From: Homalodisca vitripennis
Lineage: Eukaryota > Arthropoda > Insecta > Hemiptera > Cicadellidae
Assembly: GCF_021130785.1 (NCBI RefSeq)
Contig: NC_060214.1
Span: 4,181,001-4,245,000, forward strand
Direction of reading: 5' to 3'
DNA length: 64,000 nucleotides
The position numbers and the translations under genes were made by a program. Below the pieces are notes generated by a model that was given only the letters and a program-made list of their open reading frames with translations, had not been told where the DNA came from and did not search any database. This document shows, piece by piece, positions 23,014 through 34,600 of the stretch. Numbering within the stretch: position 1 is the first letter of the stretch; every line of letters starts with the position of its first letter.

Positions 23014-24005
23014 CCCAGCACTTTGCATATACGAATCAGTTCTACATGTCAACATGCCTCTAGATGTATTATACTCTGCAAACACTAACAAAAAAGGAAC
23101 TGAAGAAATACCTTTAAGATTTCAATGTCAAGAAAACTATTCTACATTCTGAAGGAATTCCATAGCCAACACCAGCTGTCCCGAGCACTTTATATATACA
23201 AAGCAGTTTTACATAGCGACATGCCTCTAGAAATATTATACTCTGCAAACACTAATAGAACTGGTACTGAAGAAATTGCTTCAAGATTTCCATTTCAAGA
23301 AACCAATCTACCGTCTGGAGAAGTTCCACAGCCAACATCTAATCATCCCAGCACTGGATGTATATAAAGCAGTTCTACATTTCGACATGCCTCCAGAAAT
23401 GTTATACTCTGCAAACACTAACAGGAAAGGTACTGAAGAAATATCTTCAAGATTTCCATTTCAAGAAACCAATCTACCGTCTGGAGAAGTTCCACAGCCA
23501 ACACCAGCTGTCCCAGCACTTTATATATACAAAGCAGTTTTACATAGTGACATGCCTCCAGAAATGTTATACTCTGCAAACACTAACAGGAAAGGTACTG
23601 AAGAAATCGCTTCAAGATTTCCATTTCAAGAAACCAATCTACCGTCTGGAGAAGTTCCACAGCCAACACCAGCTGTCCCAGCACTTTATATATACAAAGC
23701 AGTTTTACATAGTGACATGCCTCCAGAAATGTTATACTCTGCAAACACTAACAGGAAAGGTACTGAAGAAATCGCTTCAAGATTTCCATTTCAAGAAACC
23801 AATCTACCGTCTGGAGAAGTTCCACAGCCAACACCAGCTGTCCCAGCACTTTATATATACAAAGCAGTTTTACATAGTGACATGCCTCCAAAAATGTTAT
23901 ACTCCGCAAACACTAACAGGAAAGGTACTGAAGAAATATCTTCAAGATTTCCATTTTAAGACACCATTCTACAGTCTGGAGGAGTTCCACAGTCAACACC
24001 TAACT
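23014..24005. repeat. Tandem array, 165-bp unit, six copies
   Basis: CCCAGCACTTTATATATACA-type starts lie at 23014, 23180, 23347, 23512, 23677 and 23842. The first two copies are diverged; copies 4-6 are almost identical. Because 165 is 55 codons, the plus strand stays open in two frames over copies 3-6, giving a 55-residue repeat with YIYKAVLHSDMPPEMLYSAN and GEVPQPTPAVPAL. No start context, splice signal or relative supports a protein, so I treat it as satellite-like DNA. It begins within 7 bp of the hAT target duplication. Confidence 0.95.
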
Positions 24006-25195
24006 GTATTTTCTATTACATTATATGCATGACTGTGCAAGTTCATGTAATAAAGAAATGTAGATTTTATTATTATTTAAGAATCAATTTAAAAATTCAC
24101 TACAATTCAGGAACAATACCTAAAAGATTTAACAGAACTCAAAGACACTATTTTGGTAAATTTTTCCTGCAGAATCTAATTATACTGTATAAGTGCATTA
24201 ATTTTTATTGGTTTTAAAAACTTTTTGAAACCACGAATGGTGATAAAGAGTACTTTACATCAGAGCTACAATTTCTATTTGTACAGTATAATACCAGCTT
24301 TCCTATTTTATGATCGATCAATTTTGTATACATTTCCTGTATAATAACAAACATGGTGGTATAGTAAGCTCTGACATTCTCAGTACTGAGCAGGATAAAT
24401 ATCACAATTCGGTTGTCATTATATGCAAACTATTACCCTATTGTCGGATTGTCCTCGGCATCCGATATGAAATCCAATATACATGCCTTAGAAAAAATTG
24501 AAAAATACTTTATCGGAAATCTACACAAATGGTAATCACAGTATTGATTCACCATAGCAACCTCTCACTTGTGGCCGGTTTATAAATTCCAATAGAACCT
24601 ACACTGGGTAGCCTACAGCAGAACTGAACTTAAAATCTGGACAACCTAATGGATGTGCTGGAGCGGCTCATTACTAACCAAAAATTTTGATATATTGGAA
24701 TGAAAAGGGTGGATCGTAATGTCAAGTTCACTGCAAAGAACGACTATTGGAGTCGGTAGGGGTCCCTTAATGTTAAAGGGTTTATCAAGCCTAAACATGA
24801 GGGAGTATTCTCTCCTGCCTCCTAGCTGGGACACAGCCAGCCTCCTAACCTTCTGCCAAGGTCACAAGACTGATATAGGTTTCCTCATCTTCATGTCCTA
24901 AATTAACAAACCTCTCTTTTACAAATATCCAAATGTACCTATCTATTTACATAATATAATAATATAATATAATGGTTCATGTTAATATAATTTAAACTGT
25001 AGTAGGTATTTTAGTCAGCATTTAAATTTTGTTTTGAATTTAATATTCTCATTTCTTGACGAATTTTATAACCCTTTTAACACATAAGTAAATATGTGTT
25101 TTTAAGTACATAATTAACACTACCATATTAGTGCAAGGGTTATATTCCTTTCTAATATACTCATTAGGCCACTTTGTAACTAATTTATTTCTTAC
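24006..25195. other. MMP intron, 5' part
   Basis: No gene. An (AATAT)n-like microsatellite lies at 24951-24975. The stretch 24590-24900 is less A+T-rich and could be a decayed repeat, but shows no ends or motifs that I recognise. Confidence 0.45.
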
Positions 25196-25317
25196 CATCA
25201 GACCAAGTCATTGCAGAATCCAAATTGGGAGGAACTCCTCTAAAGAGTTCAATTCGTCTTGGGTAACCAGAATCAACCATGCGAGAAGTCTCGTTATACC
25301 TCCAGAACCGATCTCCA
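25196..25317 (-). CDS. Matrix metalloproteinase, penultimate exon (hemopexin blade 3)
   Basis: Acceptor TTTTTCAG precedes, donor GTAAGA follows. The exon (122 bp, 1+120+1 phase) reads GDRFWRYNETSRMVDSGYP, then RRIELFRGVPPNLDSAMTWSDG. This is a hemopexin repeat with the family pattern (DRFWRY... DPGYP..I...F.GVPPNLDAA). The last G completes Gly with the first two bases of the exon at 13894. No upstream MMP exon (signal peptide, propeptide Cys switch, HExxHxxGxxH zinc site) was found in the window, although the sequence upstream on this strand is filled with aldehyde oxidase exons. The isolated position is discussed in the findings. Confidence 0.85.
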
Positions 25318-25584
25318 CTGAAAAATATCAAAATATCAAGTACAGCCAGCAAGTTTCTAATTCTGTTTTCTATATTTAAGCAGCAGTTTGCTACTGAGGA
25401 ATATCCTCTTTCTACAAATGGCAGAATTGCTAGTGAAAGTGCCAAACTATTTATTATTCTTTCAGGTTACTTCTGTCAAAAAGCTGTAGCAGTTTCTTCC
25501 TTATAAAGGACAGTGTTTATTTCATCATATTTTGAAATGTCTTTAGAACAAGTAATTAATGTCAGATTGAACATTTTTCGCTGG

Positions 25585-25885
25585 ACATATTAATCTGAGA
25601 TGATTGTAAGAAAAATTTTTTGTTCTAGAAACCATAATCTGAGATCGTTTGGAAAGAAACATTTTGCTCTAGAAACAATAATCTTAGATCGTTTGGAGAG
25701 ATATTTTGCTCTAGGAACCAAATCTGAGATCATTTGAAAAGAAATATTTTGCTCTAGAAACAATAAGTTTAGATCGTTTGGAGAGACATTTTGCTCTAGG
25801 AACCATAATCTTAGATTGTTTGGAGAGAAACATTTACTCTTGAAACAATAATCCTAGATCATTTGGAGAGAAAAATTTTGCTTAG
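25585..25885. repeat. Minisatellite, ~43-bp unit, about six copies
   Basis: Each unit reads roughly TTTTGCTCTAGRAACMATAA, then TCTTAGATCGTTTGGAGAGA. Odd and even copies differ (GGAACCATAA versus GAAACAATAA), so a two-unit higher-order period of about 86 bp is likely. Single-base indels make the frame drift. It lies next to the poly-C array. Confidence 0.9.
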
Positions 25886-25934
25886 AAACAAAAAACTGAA
25901 AAGAAGTGGTGATAAAAAAAACAGTAGGTACTCA

Positions 25935-26036
25935 CCCCCCACCCCCCCCCCCCCCCACCCCCCCCCCCCCCCACCCCCCCCCCCCCCCACCCCCCCCCCC
26001 CCCCACCCCCCCCCCCCCCCACCCCCCCCCCCCCAA
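25935..26036. repeat. C-run array (CCCCCCCCCCCCCCA-like), G-quadruplex prone
   Basis: About 100 bp of C-runs of 10-16 separated by single A residues. The minus strand is a series of G-runs and could form quadruplexes. Such runs are prone to replication slippage and to assembly or sequencing error, so their length here is uncertain. It abuts the broken 3' end of a LINE. Confidence 0.95.
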
Positions 26037-26044
26037 AACAATTT

Positions 26045-28720
26045 GGAAAAGTAGTGTTTTTATTAATATTTAAGAATCTGTATACCTTAAATTTTTCATG
26101 ATTCTCAAAGATTTTTTTTGTAGGACCAAAAGCCTATCTAAATTACTTATTGTTGTTGCTCCATAAATGCTTATTCCGTAAGCTAAATGTGAATGGATCA
26201 AAGAGAAATATATTAATTTAAGTGTATGTTAAACTACTAATTTTTGCCATTTGTCGCAATGCATATAGACCAGTAGACATCTTCTTAGTAACATGATCTA
26301 CATGTTTTATCCCAAGCTAAATTTTTATCTATTATAAGTCCTAAAAACTTTGTGTGGTCTACTTGTTTAAGTCTGTCATTGTCTAGAAAAATGTCACAGT
26401 TTAAATTTGATCTGGATTGCTTTGTAGAAAAAAGAAATATAATTAGATTTATCTGAATTTAATAAAAGATTATTTTTGTCAAAAAATTCTTAATCCTACT
26501 TAGACCAATATATGATGAAATTTCAATATTCTCAAGCTTTTGACCAGAAAACAAAACATTTGAATCATCAGCATACAGACACACGCCACCATCCAAACCC
26601 CTCCATCACCCCTGGCAAACCTCCTATATAACATAAAAACAATAGAGGACCCAGGATAGACCCCTGGGGCACACCATGCCGTAGTGTCTGCAGCTGTGAT
26701 CTATGAGCCCTCACATAATGATTTTTATTGTGAAAAATGGTTTCTTCTATTTCTACATATTGTTTTCTATTTGTTTAAATAGGAATCAAACCACGTTTGC
26801 ATATATACCGAAGCTGTTTAATTTCCTTATTAACTTTACATGACTGACACTATCAAATGCTCTGGTAAGATCTAAAAATATCCCAATTACTTTTTTCTCT
26901 TTTATCAACTGAGTCAATAATGGACTGGATAAATTCTATACCGGCCGTTATTGTTGATTTTCCACGACGAAAGCCATGTTGTTGTTTGTCCAACAGTTCA
27001 TTAGACTCTAGGTGTTTTAAAAGCTGATCATAAACCACTTTTTCGAATATTTTAGAAAAAATTGGGAGCAATGACACTGGCCTATAGCATGCTGGATCAG
27101 TCACATTACCTTTTTTAAAGAGAGGAATCACTTTGGCAACTTTTAAAATATCAGGAAATATTCCTGAAATTAAAGAAGAATTGATTACATGGACAAGAGG
27201 TTTTATAATAAAGTTAACAGTTTTTTTCACAATATCAATTGGTATATCATCGTGCCCCACAGAAAACTTAGTTTTAAATGACAAAACAATTATTTTTTAA
27301 CTGATTACTCAGACACCGGTTGAAATCTGAAACATGGCCGAGCACAGGTCAGATGCTCACTATTGGTATAAATAGAGTTGAGTTGAGGTATGTTAGGTAA
27401 TACTAGCAAGTCAACGGCTGTCACAAAAAAATCATTAAAAGTGTTTCCTACAGTAATAGGATTAGTTATTAATTTTCCATTTGCAATAATACTTTTATTA
27501 TGATTTATATTGGATTGTTTATTTACCTCATATTTAATTATTTTCCAAGTTGTTTTTGGTTTGTTGTCAGAGTATAGAATTTTTTCATCAAAGTATATTT
27601 GTTTATTTCTATTCATGCACTCTTTCAGTACATTTTTCTTTTCTTTTATGACTAACTTCAAATTTGTGTTTTTGGAAATTCTAAATTGTTTCTCAAGTTC
27701 AACTAATTCATTCTTTCTAATTTGTATATCATCTGTAATCCATTTTTGTCCTAAGAAATGTTTAACAGTTTGAGTAATTTTAGGAAAATGTATTTCGAAA
27801 ATATAACGAAAAATACTATGAAATAGTTGATATTTTATATCTACCGTTGATTGATAAACTTCTATCCATGTCTCCTTTGCTATATCTCGCAAAAATGTTT
27901 CCGTGTTATTCAAAGTAAATCTTCTGCATAGTTTTTTTTTATATTCATTTTACTCAAATCAACACAATTTAATTCTAAAAATTCTAGAAGTTGACCATCA
28001 TGATCGGATATTTGAGTTATGATACCTGATATATTTAATTTTGTACAATCTATATTCGTAATAAAGTTATCTATGGCTGTCCGAGAATCAGCTGTAACTC
28101 TAGTTGGGAAGTCCACCAAATATTTCATATTATACACTTTTAATATATTACTAAATTTAGTGTAAATTATATCTTTTTTTAATACATTTATGTTTATATC
28201 TCCAGCCAAAATCACATTTTTGAATTTATGACATAGTACATTACACAATATATCTAAATTATTTAAAAATTTGTCTACTAGACAGTGTTGGGGTGATCTA
28301 TATAAAACTGCCAATACAAAAGAAAATTTATCTATAGTTATTTCAGACAGGCAGCACTCAAATTCTTTTTCTCCTAAGAGAGCTTCAACTGCTGGTAATT
28401 TAATACATCTGAAATGTATATGCTCTTTAGCCAATATTAGCACTCCACCTCCAGATGAATGAGATCTCACAAAAGACGAGCAAATGTTGTACTGAGGAAT
28501 GTGCAACCCAACCAATTCTGCTGCTGTCAATTTATGTTCAGTTAGTGCTAAGATATCTGGTTGTAAATACACCAGAATCCTCTAAATTTATATTTAACAT
28601 ACTTAAGTGGGATGACAAATGTTGAACATTTTGATGAAAAATAGAAAACTTGGATGATGATTGACAGCTCCTTGCCTTAGTATGCCTACTATCTTGAGAA
28701 AAATCATGTAAACTTTCAGT
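26045..28720 (-). pseudogene. CR1-type LINE ORF2 (endonuclease + reverse transcriptase)
   Basis: Endonuclease, AP-like: FSIFHQNVQHLSSHL near 28650, frameshift near 28573, then ILALTEHKL, SGGGVLILAKEH, VLYRSP, ILAGDININVL, TAIDNFITNI, SDHDGQLLEF; it is otherwise nearly complete in one 220-codon frame (28572-27910). Linker: KETWIEVYQSTVDIKY to about 27305. Reverse transcriptase: ACYRPVSLLPIFSKIFEKVV, QQHGFRRGKSTI, then a frameshift near 26890 within GIFLDL.RAFDSVS, GILYCFYV-type region, YADDSNVLFSGQKLENI (about 26560), DHTKFLGLIID (about 26350), HSHLAYGISIYG (about 26190). Several frameshifts; inactive. Confidence 0.9.
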
Positions 28721-28861
28721 TGATGAGGGCAGGTGCTGTATGTTGTCATGAAAATTGGTAATGTTATTTGTATTTGTTGTATTGTTATTTTTGTAAAACT
28801 GAACCTTTGATATTATTTTTTCTCTGCTCTATTTTACTGGGCTCTTCTGCAATTGATTTGC

Positions 28862-30275
28862 TAAAAAGGTGACAGTGGTGACATTAATGAAGGTTGTGTT
28901 AACAAGTGACTACATGTGTTTTTATTGCTCATGGAGTTGTTGTTGTTGTTCTGGATATTAGAGATTCTATGTGTGGTTGAATTGTCTTGTGTGTTTGTGT
29001 TACTCTGAGCACAGCAATGATATTTGTTCACATTTTGTCTTATCAACTTAGCTAGTAAAGCTTTACCTCTTCTATTAAAATGAAAGCCATGATTGGTATA
29101 GTAGTTAGGCTGAATGGTGGACAAATCTATAAAACCTCTGATATTAGATGTTGACATACATTTATGTAGTTTTGCATTTACACAGTGAATAGCAAAGTTT
29201 TCTTTAGGCCTATCAAAAACGGAATGGAATGCTTAGAATATGTACATTTGTTTTAGATGCTACATTTACTATTTTATCTAAATTAAAACTATTTACAAGT
29301 AATTCATGATCCTTGACTCGATCACAGTCATTGCTTCCACAGAGAAATATTGCATGGTCTTCAGCTGTAAAATTAGATGTCATCTCCACCAAATTTTGAG
29401 CAACATAGTTAAAATTTGCTCCTGGATTTGTGACAACTTCCACAGTGAAACTCTTCCCCAGTTCTTCTTCCAGAAGTGGTGACATATGCTTCCCATGACT
29501 ATCTGCCACAAACAGCAATCTGGGCTTCTTGGTTTTTGTTGACCTCGAGTTTGTTGGCTGGTTTATATTTTTCCAGTATTCCTGTCATTGTTGCCTGTGA
29601 TCCTTTTATCTCAGAAGTACTCTCCTCTACTTCCGACTCGCTTAATGCTTGAAATTTATTTTTACACACTATAGGTTGTTCTGGCTTTAGTAATGGCAAA
29701 CTTCTTCGGACATCTTTATTTTTAGTTTGTACTTTTTACAATAGTGGAGTAAAGCTCACTTGCATTATTTACGTTTAATACTTTCTTTTTGTTTTCTATC
29801 ATTTTGTAATTTAATTATAAATTCTTCTCTTTCTATAAGTAGGGTTTCTAAGCTGGTTATCTGTTTGTGGAGATTCTTTTCTGCACATCTTGATACCTCC
29901 AACTGCTTACCCATGTCAGTCACTATCAAATTTACACTTTCTAGTTCATTCCTTAGCTCCTGATTCAGCTGAAATAAATCCTCATTGATGTTGTCCGTGT
30001 CATCTAGTGCTGCCTCTTCAATTTCCTGCTCATTATAACTCTTTTCGTTTTTATTTTCCTTATGTAAAATAGTCTGCTGATCCGATTACTGAGCATCTAT
30101 TACACTTCCACCCAATATCTCTCCTTAATTCCTTACACTGCTTAACGGATAAATCAGTACAAGTTCTATGAAACCAATTTTCACAAGTAGTGCATTCTAC
30201 ACTGTATCCTCGGGTTCCCAGTTTTTTATTGCATTGTTCACAACTGTATATGCTGCTTTTTCTGTATTTTCCCAT
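28862..30275 (-). pseudogene. CR1-type LINE ORF1: PHD finger, coiled coil, SGNH esterase
   Basis: From the ATG at 30275: a PHD-type zinc finger (CEQCNKKLGTRGYSVECTTC, WFHRTC, KCNRC), as found in ORF1 of CR1 elements. Next a Glu/Leu-rich coiled coil (ELRNELESVNLIV to ETLLIEREEFIIKL, 29990-29780), in another frame. Then an SGNH/GDSL-type esterase: VADSHGKHM with the nucleophile Ser (29510), LCGSNDC, and DLSTIQ... HGFHFNRRGKALLAKL with the catalytic His (29080). The esterase is present in several CR1-like ORF1s and is thought to act on lipids or to aid chaperoning of the RNA. Frameshifts separate the parts (near 30060, 29720 and 29215). Confidence 0.85.
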
Positions 30276-30490
30276 GTTTTAAAATAAAAAAGTAAGAAAG
30301 TATTTGTTAATTATTTAATCACATTTTATTGACTGGGAAGTTTATTTACAAGTTATTTTATGGTTTTCTAATAACTTCTTTTCCAAAATGTTATTAATAA
30401 ATTAAATGTAACTACTTAAATATGTCCTGTACTCTATTAAATTAATTTTGGATAGTTTAATAAATTTAAATGAATAAGCAAAAAGAAATG

Positions 30491-30566
30491 CCAGGTGAAT
30501 GATTTGAACCACTGATCTAATATTGAACTTTGACAGATGTCCACCTTACACACTGAGCTATCAGTA
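30491..30566 (-). ncRNA. tRNA-derived SINE head or tRNA pseudogene
   Basis: On the minus strand TAGCTCAGTGTGTAAGG (30560-30544) matches the polymerase III A box, and GGTTCAAATC (30510-30501) the B box, 33 bp further on. This is the promoter layout of a tRNA or of the head of a tRNA-derived SINE. The anticodon arm does not fold as in a real tRNA. No tail could be defined. Confidence 0.55.
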
Positions 30567-31023
30567 CTTATTGATAAGAGAACAAGAGTCACTCAGTATC
30601 AACTCAAACCTGCTCACTCACAATCAGATAGGGTAATAACCTGTTGTGACAGAATTACTGCACAGTAAAAGTGAAAGTGAAAATAAAAATTATTTTATTG
30701 TTACAAATGCCGGTTCAGTTTGAAGATATTTTATACTTGTAAGTATTGAAATAAATGTTTAATAAAATCACTGTATTAAATACAATTAAATAAAAAAATA
30801 TTCTATTTTAGGTTAGTTAGTAAGTTACCAATATTTTGTATGATTAAAATAATTTTAAAAATGTCAACTTTATGGATTAAAATATTTACTCTTTAAAACT
30901 CTTTCACTTTTGAAAATATGATATAAAACTATTGTTTAAACTTCAAATAGCACTGATATTAAAATGAGCTGTAAAACAACACTGTGACACTTTCAAAACA
31001 CATTACAAGACACATACTCAATC

Positions 31024-31323
31024 AAATTCATGTTCAAATTAAGATTATAAATCTAAACTCATGTCCAAATTAAGATTATAAATCTGCCTACTGCAATCAA
31101 ATTCGTGTTCCAATTAAGATTATAAATCTAAACTCATGTCCAAATTAAGATTATAAATCTGCCTACTGCAATCAAATTCATGTTCCAATTAAGATTATAA
31201 ATCTAAACTCATGTCCAAATTAAGATTATAAATCTGCCTACTGCAATAAAATTCATGTTCCAATTAAGATTATAAATCTAAACTCATGTCCAAATTAAGA
31301 TTATAAATCTGCCTACTGCAATC
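31024..31323. repeat. Tandem array, 75-bp unit, four copies
   Basis: AAATTCATGTTCCAATTAAG starts copies at 31024, 31099, 31174 and 31249. Each unit is itself a ~31-bp duplication (…ATTAAGATTATAAATCT twice) plus GCCTACTGCAATC. Copies are almost identical, so expansion is recent. It lies in the sequence following AO exon 9. Confidence 0.95.
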
Positions 31324-31480
31324 AGTTTCTCTTTAATTTGAAACAACCCTAATAATTTCTGCTTGAAATTTACCCACATCTTTGGCTCCCTAGGATTAAA
31401 ATATTTTATTAAAACTAAAATTAATATAATCACAATTATTCAACAGCTGGATAGATAGCGTTACTAAAACATCAACTTAC

Positions 31481-31609
31481 AAATTCTGGAGTGATACCAC
31501 CAAACACAATGTTTGGTTTCTCCAGGACCTTGAAATTATCTTTTTTGTCCACTTTGAATAGAAAACCAGCATTGACGTAAGCGTGAGCGTTCTGTGATCT
31601 AGGCATTAT
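31481..31609 (-). CDS. AO exon 9 (FAD domain, C-terminal part)
   Basis: 129 bp, 43 whole codons, between TTTTTTCAG and GTAAGT. Reads [20 protein letters not shown] and ends [13 protein letters not shown], the CO dehydrogenase-like flavoprotein region near the end of the FAD domain. The following exon, expected to start with an HA..TE-type motif, was not found between here and position 1. Confidence 0.85.
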
Positions 31610-34600
31610 CTGAAAAAATAACATTACTGACTACAAGTTTCATAAGTGAAGTACCTATATACTTTTTACAAAAAACTAACAAACATATCTTGCTCGATCA
31701 AATTCAGAGTTATTTATTTTATTTCACTCCAAAATCACATGGTCGATTTGGTCTGTCTAATGTAATGTCTTTGTCATCTTGTTCAGTAGTCTATGGTGAT
31801 AGTAAGTAAGTACCATTTGGTTCCGAAATTGCTGGTAAACAGGCGTGCTCACCCTCCTTTATTTTGTTACCTGCATACTAAAGTCATTACTGGCAATTAG
31901 GTTTACTATGGTAATGTTTTTAAAACAGTAAATAGTCCAACCAACTGTGAGGTTTGCTCTGTTTTTCGGTTTTCGAAAGCAAGAAACTTTAAGGTATTAG
32001 AACTCCATGTACCAGACTGAAGAGATATACGTGACAGTGCAATGATACGTGAAACAATATGAAATAAATTTAAGTAGTTCAGTGAAGAACGGACAGAATG
32101 TTTACGCTGAAATATGGAGTGGATGGTCTTCCATTGTCTTGTTGACAAGAAAATTAAAGACAAGAAACAGACAATTCATAATCAAATTGCTTTCAAATGA
32201 ATTATTACAAGTTTGAGAAACTAATTGTATTGGAAGTGCTTTGAATGTGACGACAACACAAACAATTTTTGTATTGGTGTGATTTTTCCTTGAGGAAAAA
32301 AGCTGTTCACTCACTTTGACGATTGCCTGAAAAATATTCAAAATATGATTGAGAAACATATTCAAAAAACGTATGATCTGTCAAAATAAAAATATGTTAA
32401 AACAAGATTATTTAGTATTCTCAATTCAAACAGGGCATTATTGTGTATGTATCCATTTTCTTCAGACTAGGTTTGAGCAACACTCTTGACAAAATTAAGA
32501 GCGATGTAGAAATCTACTGTAAAGAGGGGGCTCAGGGAGCTCAAGCCCCCCCCCAAAAACCTTTGAAAGACAAACATTAAAATTGCACTCAGTAGTTTTT
32601 AAGGCCAAAAGGCATTTATAAGGTTTTAAAGCTCAAACAATTTCCCGGGAGAAGAATCCTGAGCCCCTGTTTTTGGAGAGATACCACCTGTGTGTTAGCC
32701 CCCCGAAATAAATTTCTATATACGCCACTGCTCCTCTAATCCTCTTTACTGGAGTACTGGATTCGTCTGTTACTATAATAGTAATTTCCAGCAATTTCCA
32801 AGAATAAAAATGACCAAGTGAATCAGACTACAAAGGTTTCATTCTCACACATTATTGTTGAGCCAAACATTGAACATTTTCATGTAACGGTGGTCCTCAT
32901 TGTTTAACCCTCATAGTGGAGGCCATTTTTCCTATAGCGGAAGGCCTTTTCTGAACATTGTGTGCAAGTTTGTTAAATTAATATATATATATATATACGA
33001 ACATAAAATGTGTTATATGTAATTTTACTCAGACTGAAATAAAAATTATTTATAAATAAAAATAACAATTGATAACTTAAAATATATACAGGTTGCTTAA
33101 AAAATGTGGGAAATATTTTGGGATACGGTTTAATTGATGACAATAAAAAAAAATTACTCTAACAACATGGTCTACTTAGCCCTATTTTGTGCCTGTCTGT
33201 GTTTTTAATTTTTTAAACTCATAACTCAGAAACAGTTTAAGTTACGCCATTATAATTTTGCACGTTTATAAATTATATTAGGATGTTATTTCCCACCCCC
33301 CAAAAAAAATTTGTTGTCAAATTCCAAAAAGGGATGGGCCTTTAAAAATGATACAGCATAAGCGGATGAAAATCCACGAGAAGAGAAAATTGTCAAGACA
33401 CACTAGCATAAAAGATAGCTTGTATAAAGACATAAAGCCCTCTCTTTCATTCAACCTTGAACAGATGATAAATGATTTATGGTGTTATTAATGTGTATTT
33501 ACTACTCTCGTGCAGTCCACTTCAGTGTAACAAAAGTGTATTTTGATAAAACATTTACACTTAGCTAACTATGACCGAAAAAATTACAATATTTATTGAA
33601 AACTCACCTTGAAGGTTTTACAAACATACTGCTCACTGTCAATTTGAGGCATTATGATTTTCGTCATTAATTTCTTGGTCATGTCAAAGTTCACGAAGTC
33701 AGACGGAGACAAGATTGTCTCTTTGTGAGACACATCCTCTGAAAACGTGACAAAAAGTTAATTATTTGGATTGATTTAGTTGGTGGTGCCATTCCGTTAG
33801 GCTACAAAAAGAACAAATTTTACACTTAAGTATGACATGGATCCTTTCCAACAATTGTGTTATCCTAAGCAAAAAAATAATCTTGTTTCCCTTGATCTAA
33901 ATATCCTTTGTAAAAATTTGTACCTATACAACAGAGCTGAAGGTAACCTATAATTATTTTTTAAACTTACCAACCACAATTTGAGCTCCCACAGTCTCCA
34001 GGATCAAAAACAAGTCCGAAGGAAATTCTTTGTGCTGATTCTTGATGGCCAGATTTCCTGCCAGAGTTCCAGTCTGAAAAATCACTCGCTTTTAGTTAAT
34101 TTTAATAAATATAAAATTTTTGTCTCATATCACATGTCACAAAAATTATATTTGTGTTAATTTAGAATTATTATGCTACACAAACTTTGTTTGTTTTTTT
34201 TTTTATTTACGATTTTAAAAATACTCTAATTTCATTTCAACAAGGAAATAATGATTCAGGGGGCTGATTAAAAAGTTCCAGAACTTATTTTATTTTACAC
34301 CAAAAGGATGTTAAGCCACATAATTAACCCACAGTACATTTGCGGAATTATTTGCAGATGCCATATCGTTCTTAAGTGTCTAACACTTTTTTCCACATTA
34401 CTTTAATTTCCCCAAGAATTGCTTAGTCTGTGATTTTTTTCTCTTTGTCTACTTGGAGATCATTCCAGAGAAGCAGAAGGCGGTAACTTCTGGTGATGAA
34501 GCAAGGTCATTTTATCCCACAATTGGCTTTTTCTGCGTAGAATTTATTTAGGACAACTAATAAAATGTTTTATTTTATTAGTTACATTACGAAGAAAGGT

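Larger units (their letters stand above)
26045..30285 (-). mobile_element. CR1-type LINE, long copy with ORF1 and ORF2, 3' end missing
   Basis: A 4.2-kb minus-strand copy keeps its 5' side: ORF1 with PHD finger, coiled coil and esterase, then ORF2 with endonuclease and reverse transcriptase. The sequence stops inside the C-terminal part of ORF2 (after LVLQKKSLRIMKNL, about 26090) and passes into the C-run array. LINEs normally lose the 5' end, so loss of the 3' end points to a later deletion or recombination. It lies between the MMP exon (25317) and AO exon 9 (31481). Confidence 0.9.
31610..33607. other. AO intron 8
   Basis: No gene. It holds a possible hAT-type MITE (32498-32731), a lone piggyBac-like end at 32904 (TTAA then CCCTCATAGTGGAGGCC, no partner found) and a Tc1/mariner-like terminus at 33086, listed separately, plus a (TA)n run near 32985. 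Confidence 0.5.

Noticed and set aside
23276..24032. Two overlapping frames of more than 220 codons in the 165-bp array
   Set aside because: Openness follows from the unit length being a multiple of three and recent amplification; both frames are equally open, which argues against coding.
25859..26054. Pro-rich and Gly-rich frames across the C-run array
   Set aside because: Pure low-complexity translation of the C/G runs.
30491..30566. Functional tRNA gene
   Set aside because: A and B boxes are present, but I could not form the acceptor and anticodon arms; treated as SINE head or pseudogene.
31024..31323. CRISPR-like array
   Set aside because: Whole 75-bp units repeat, including the would-be spacers.
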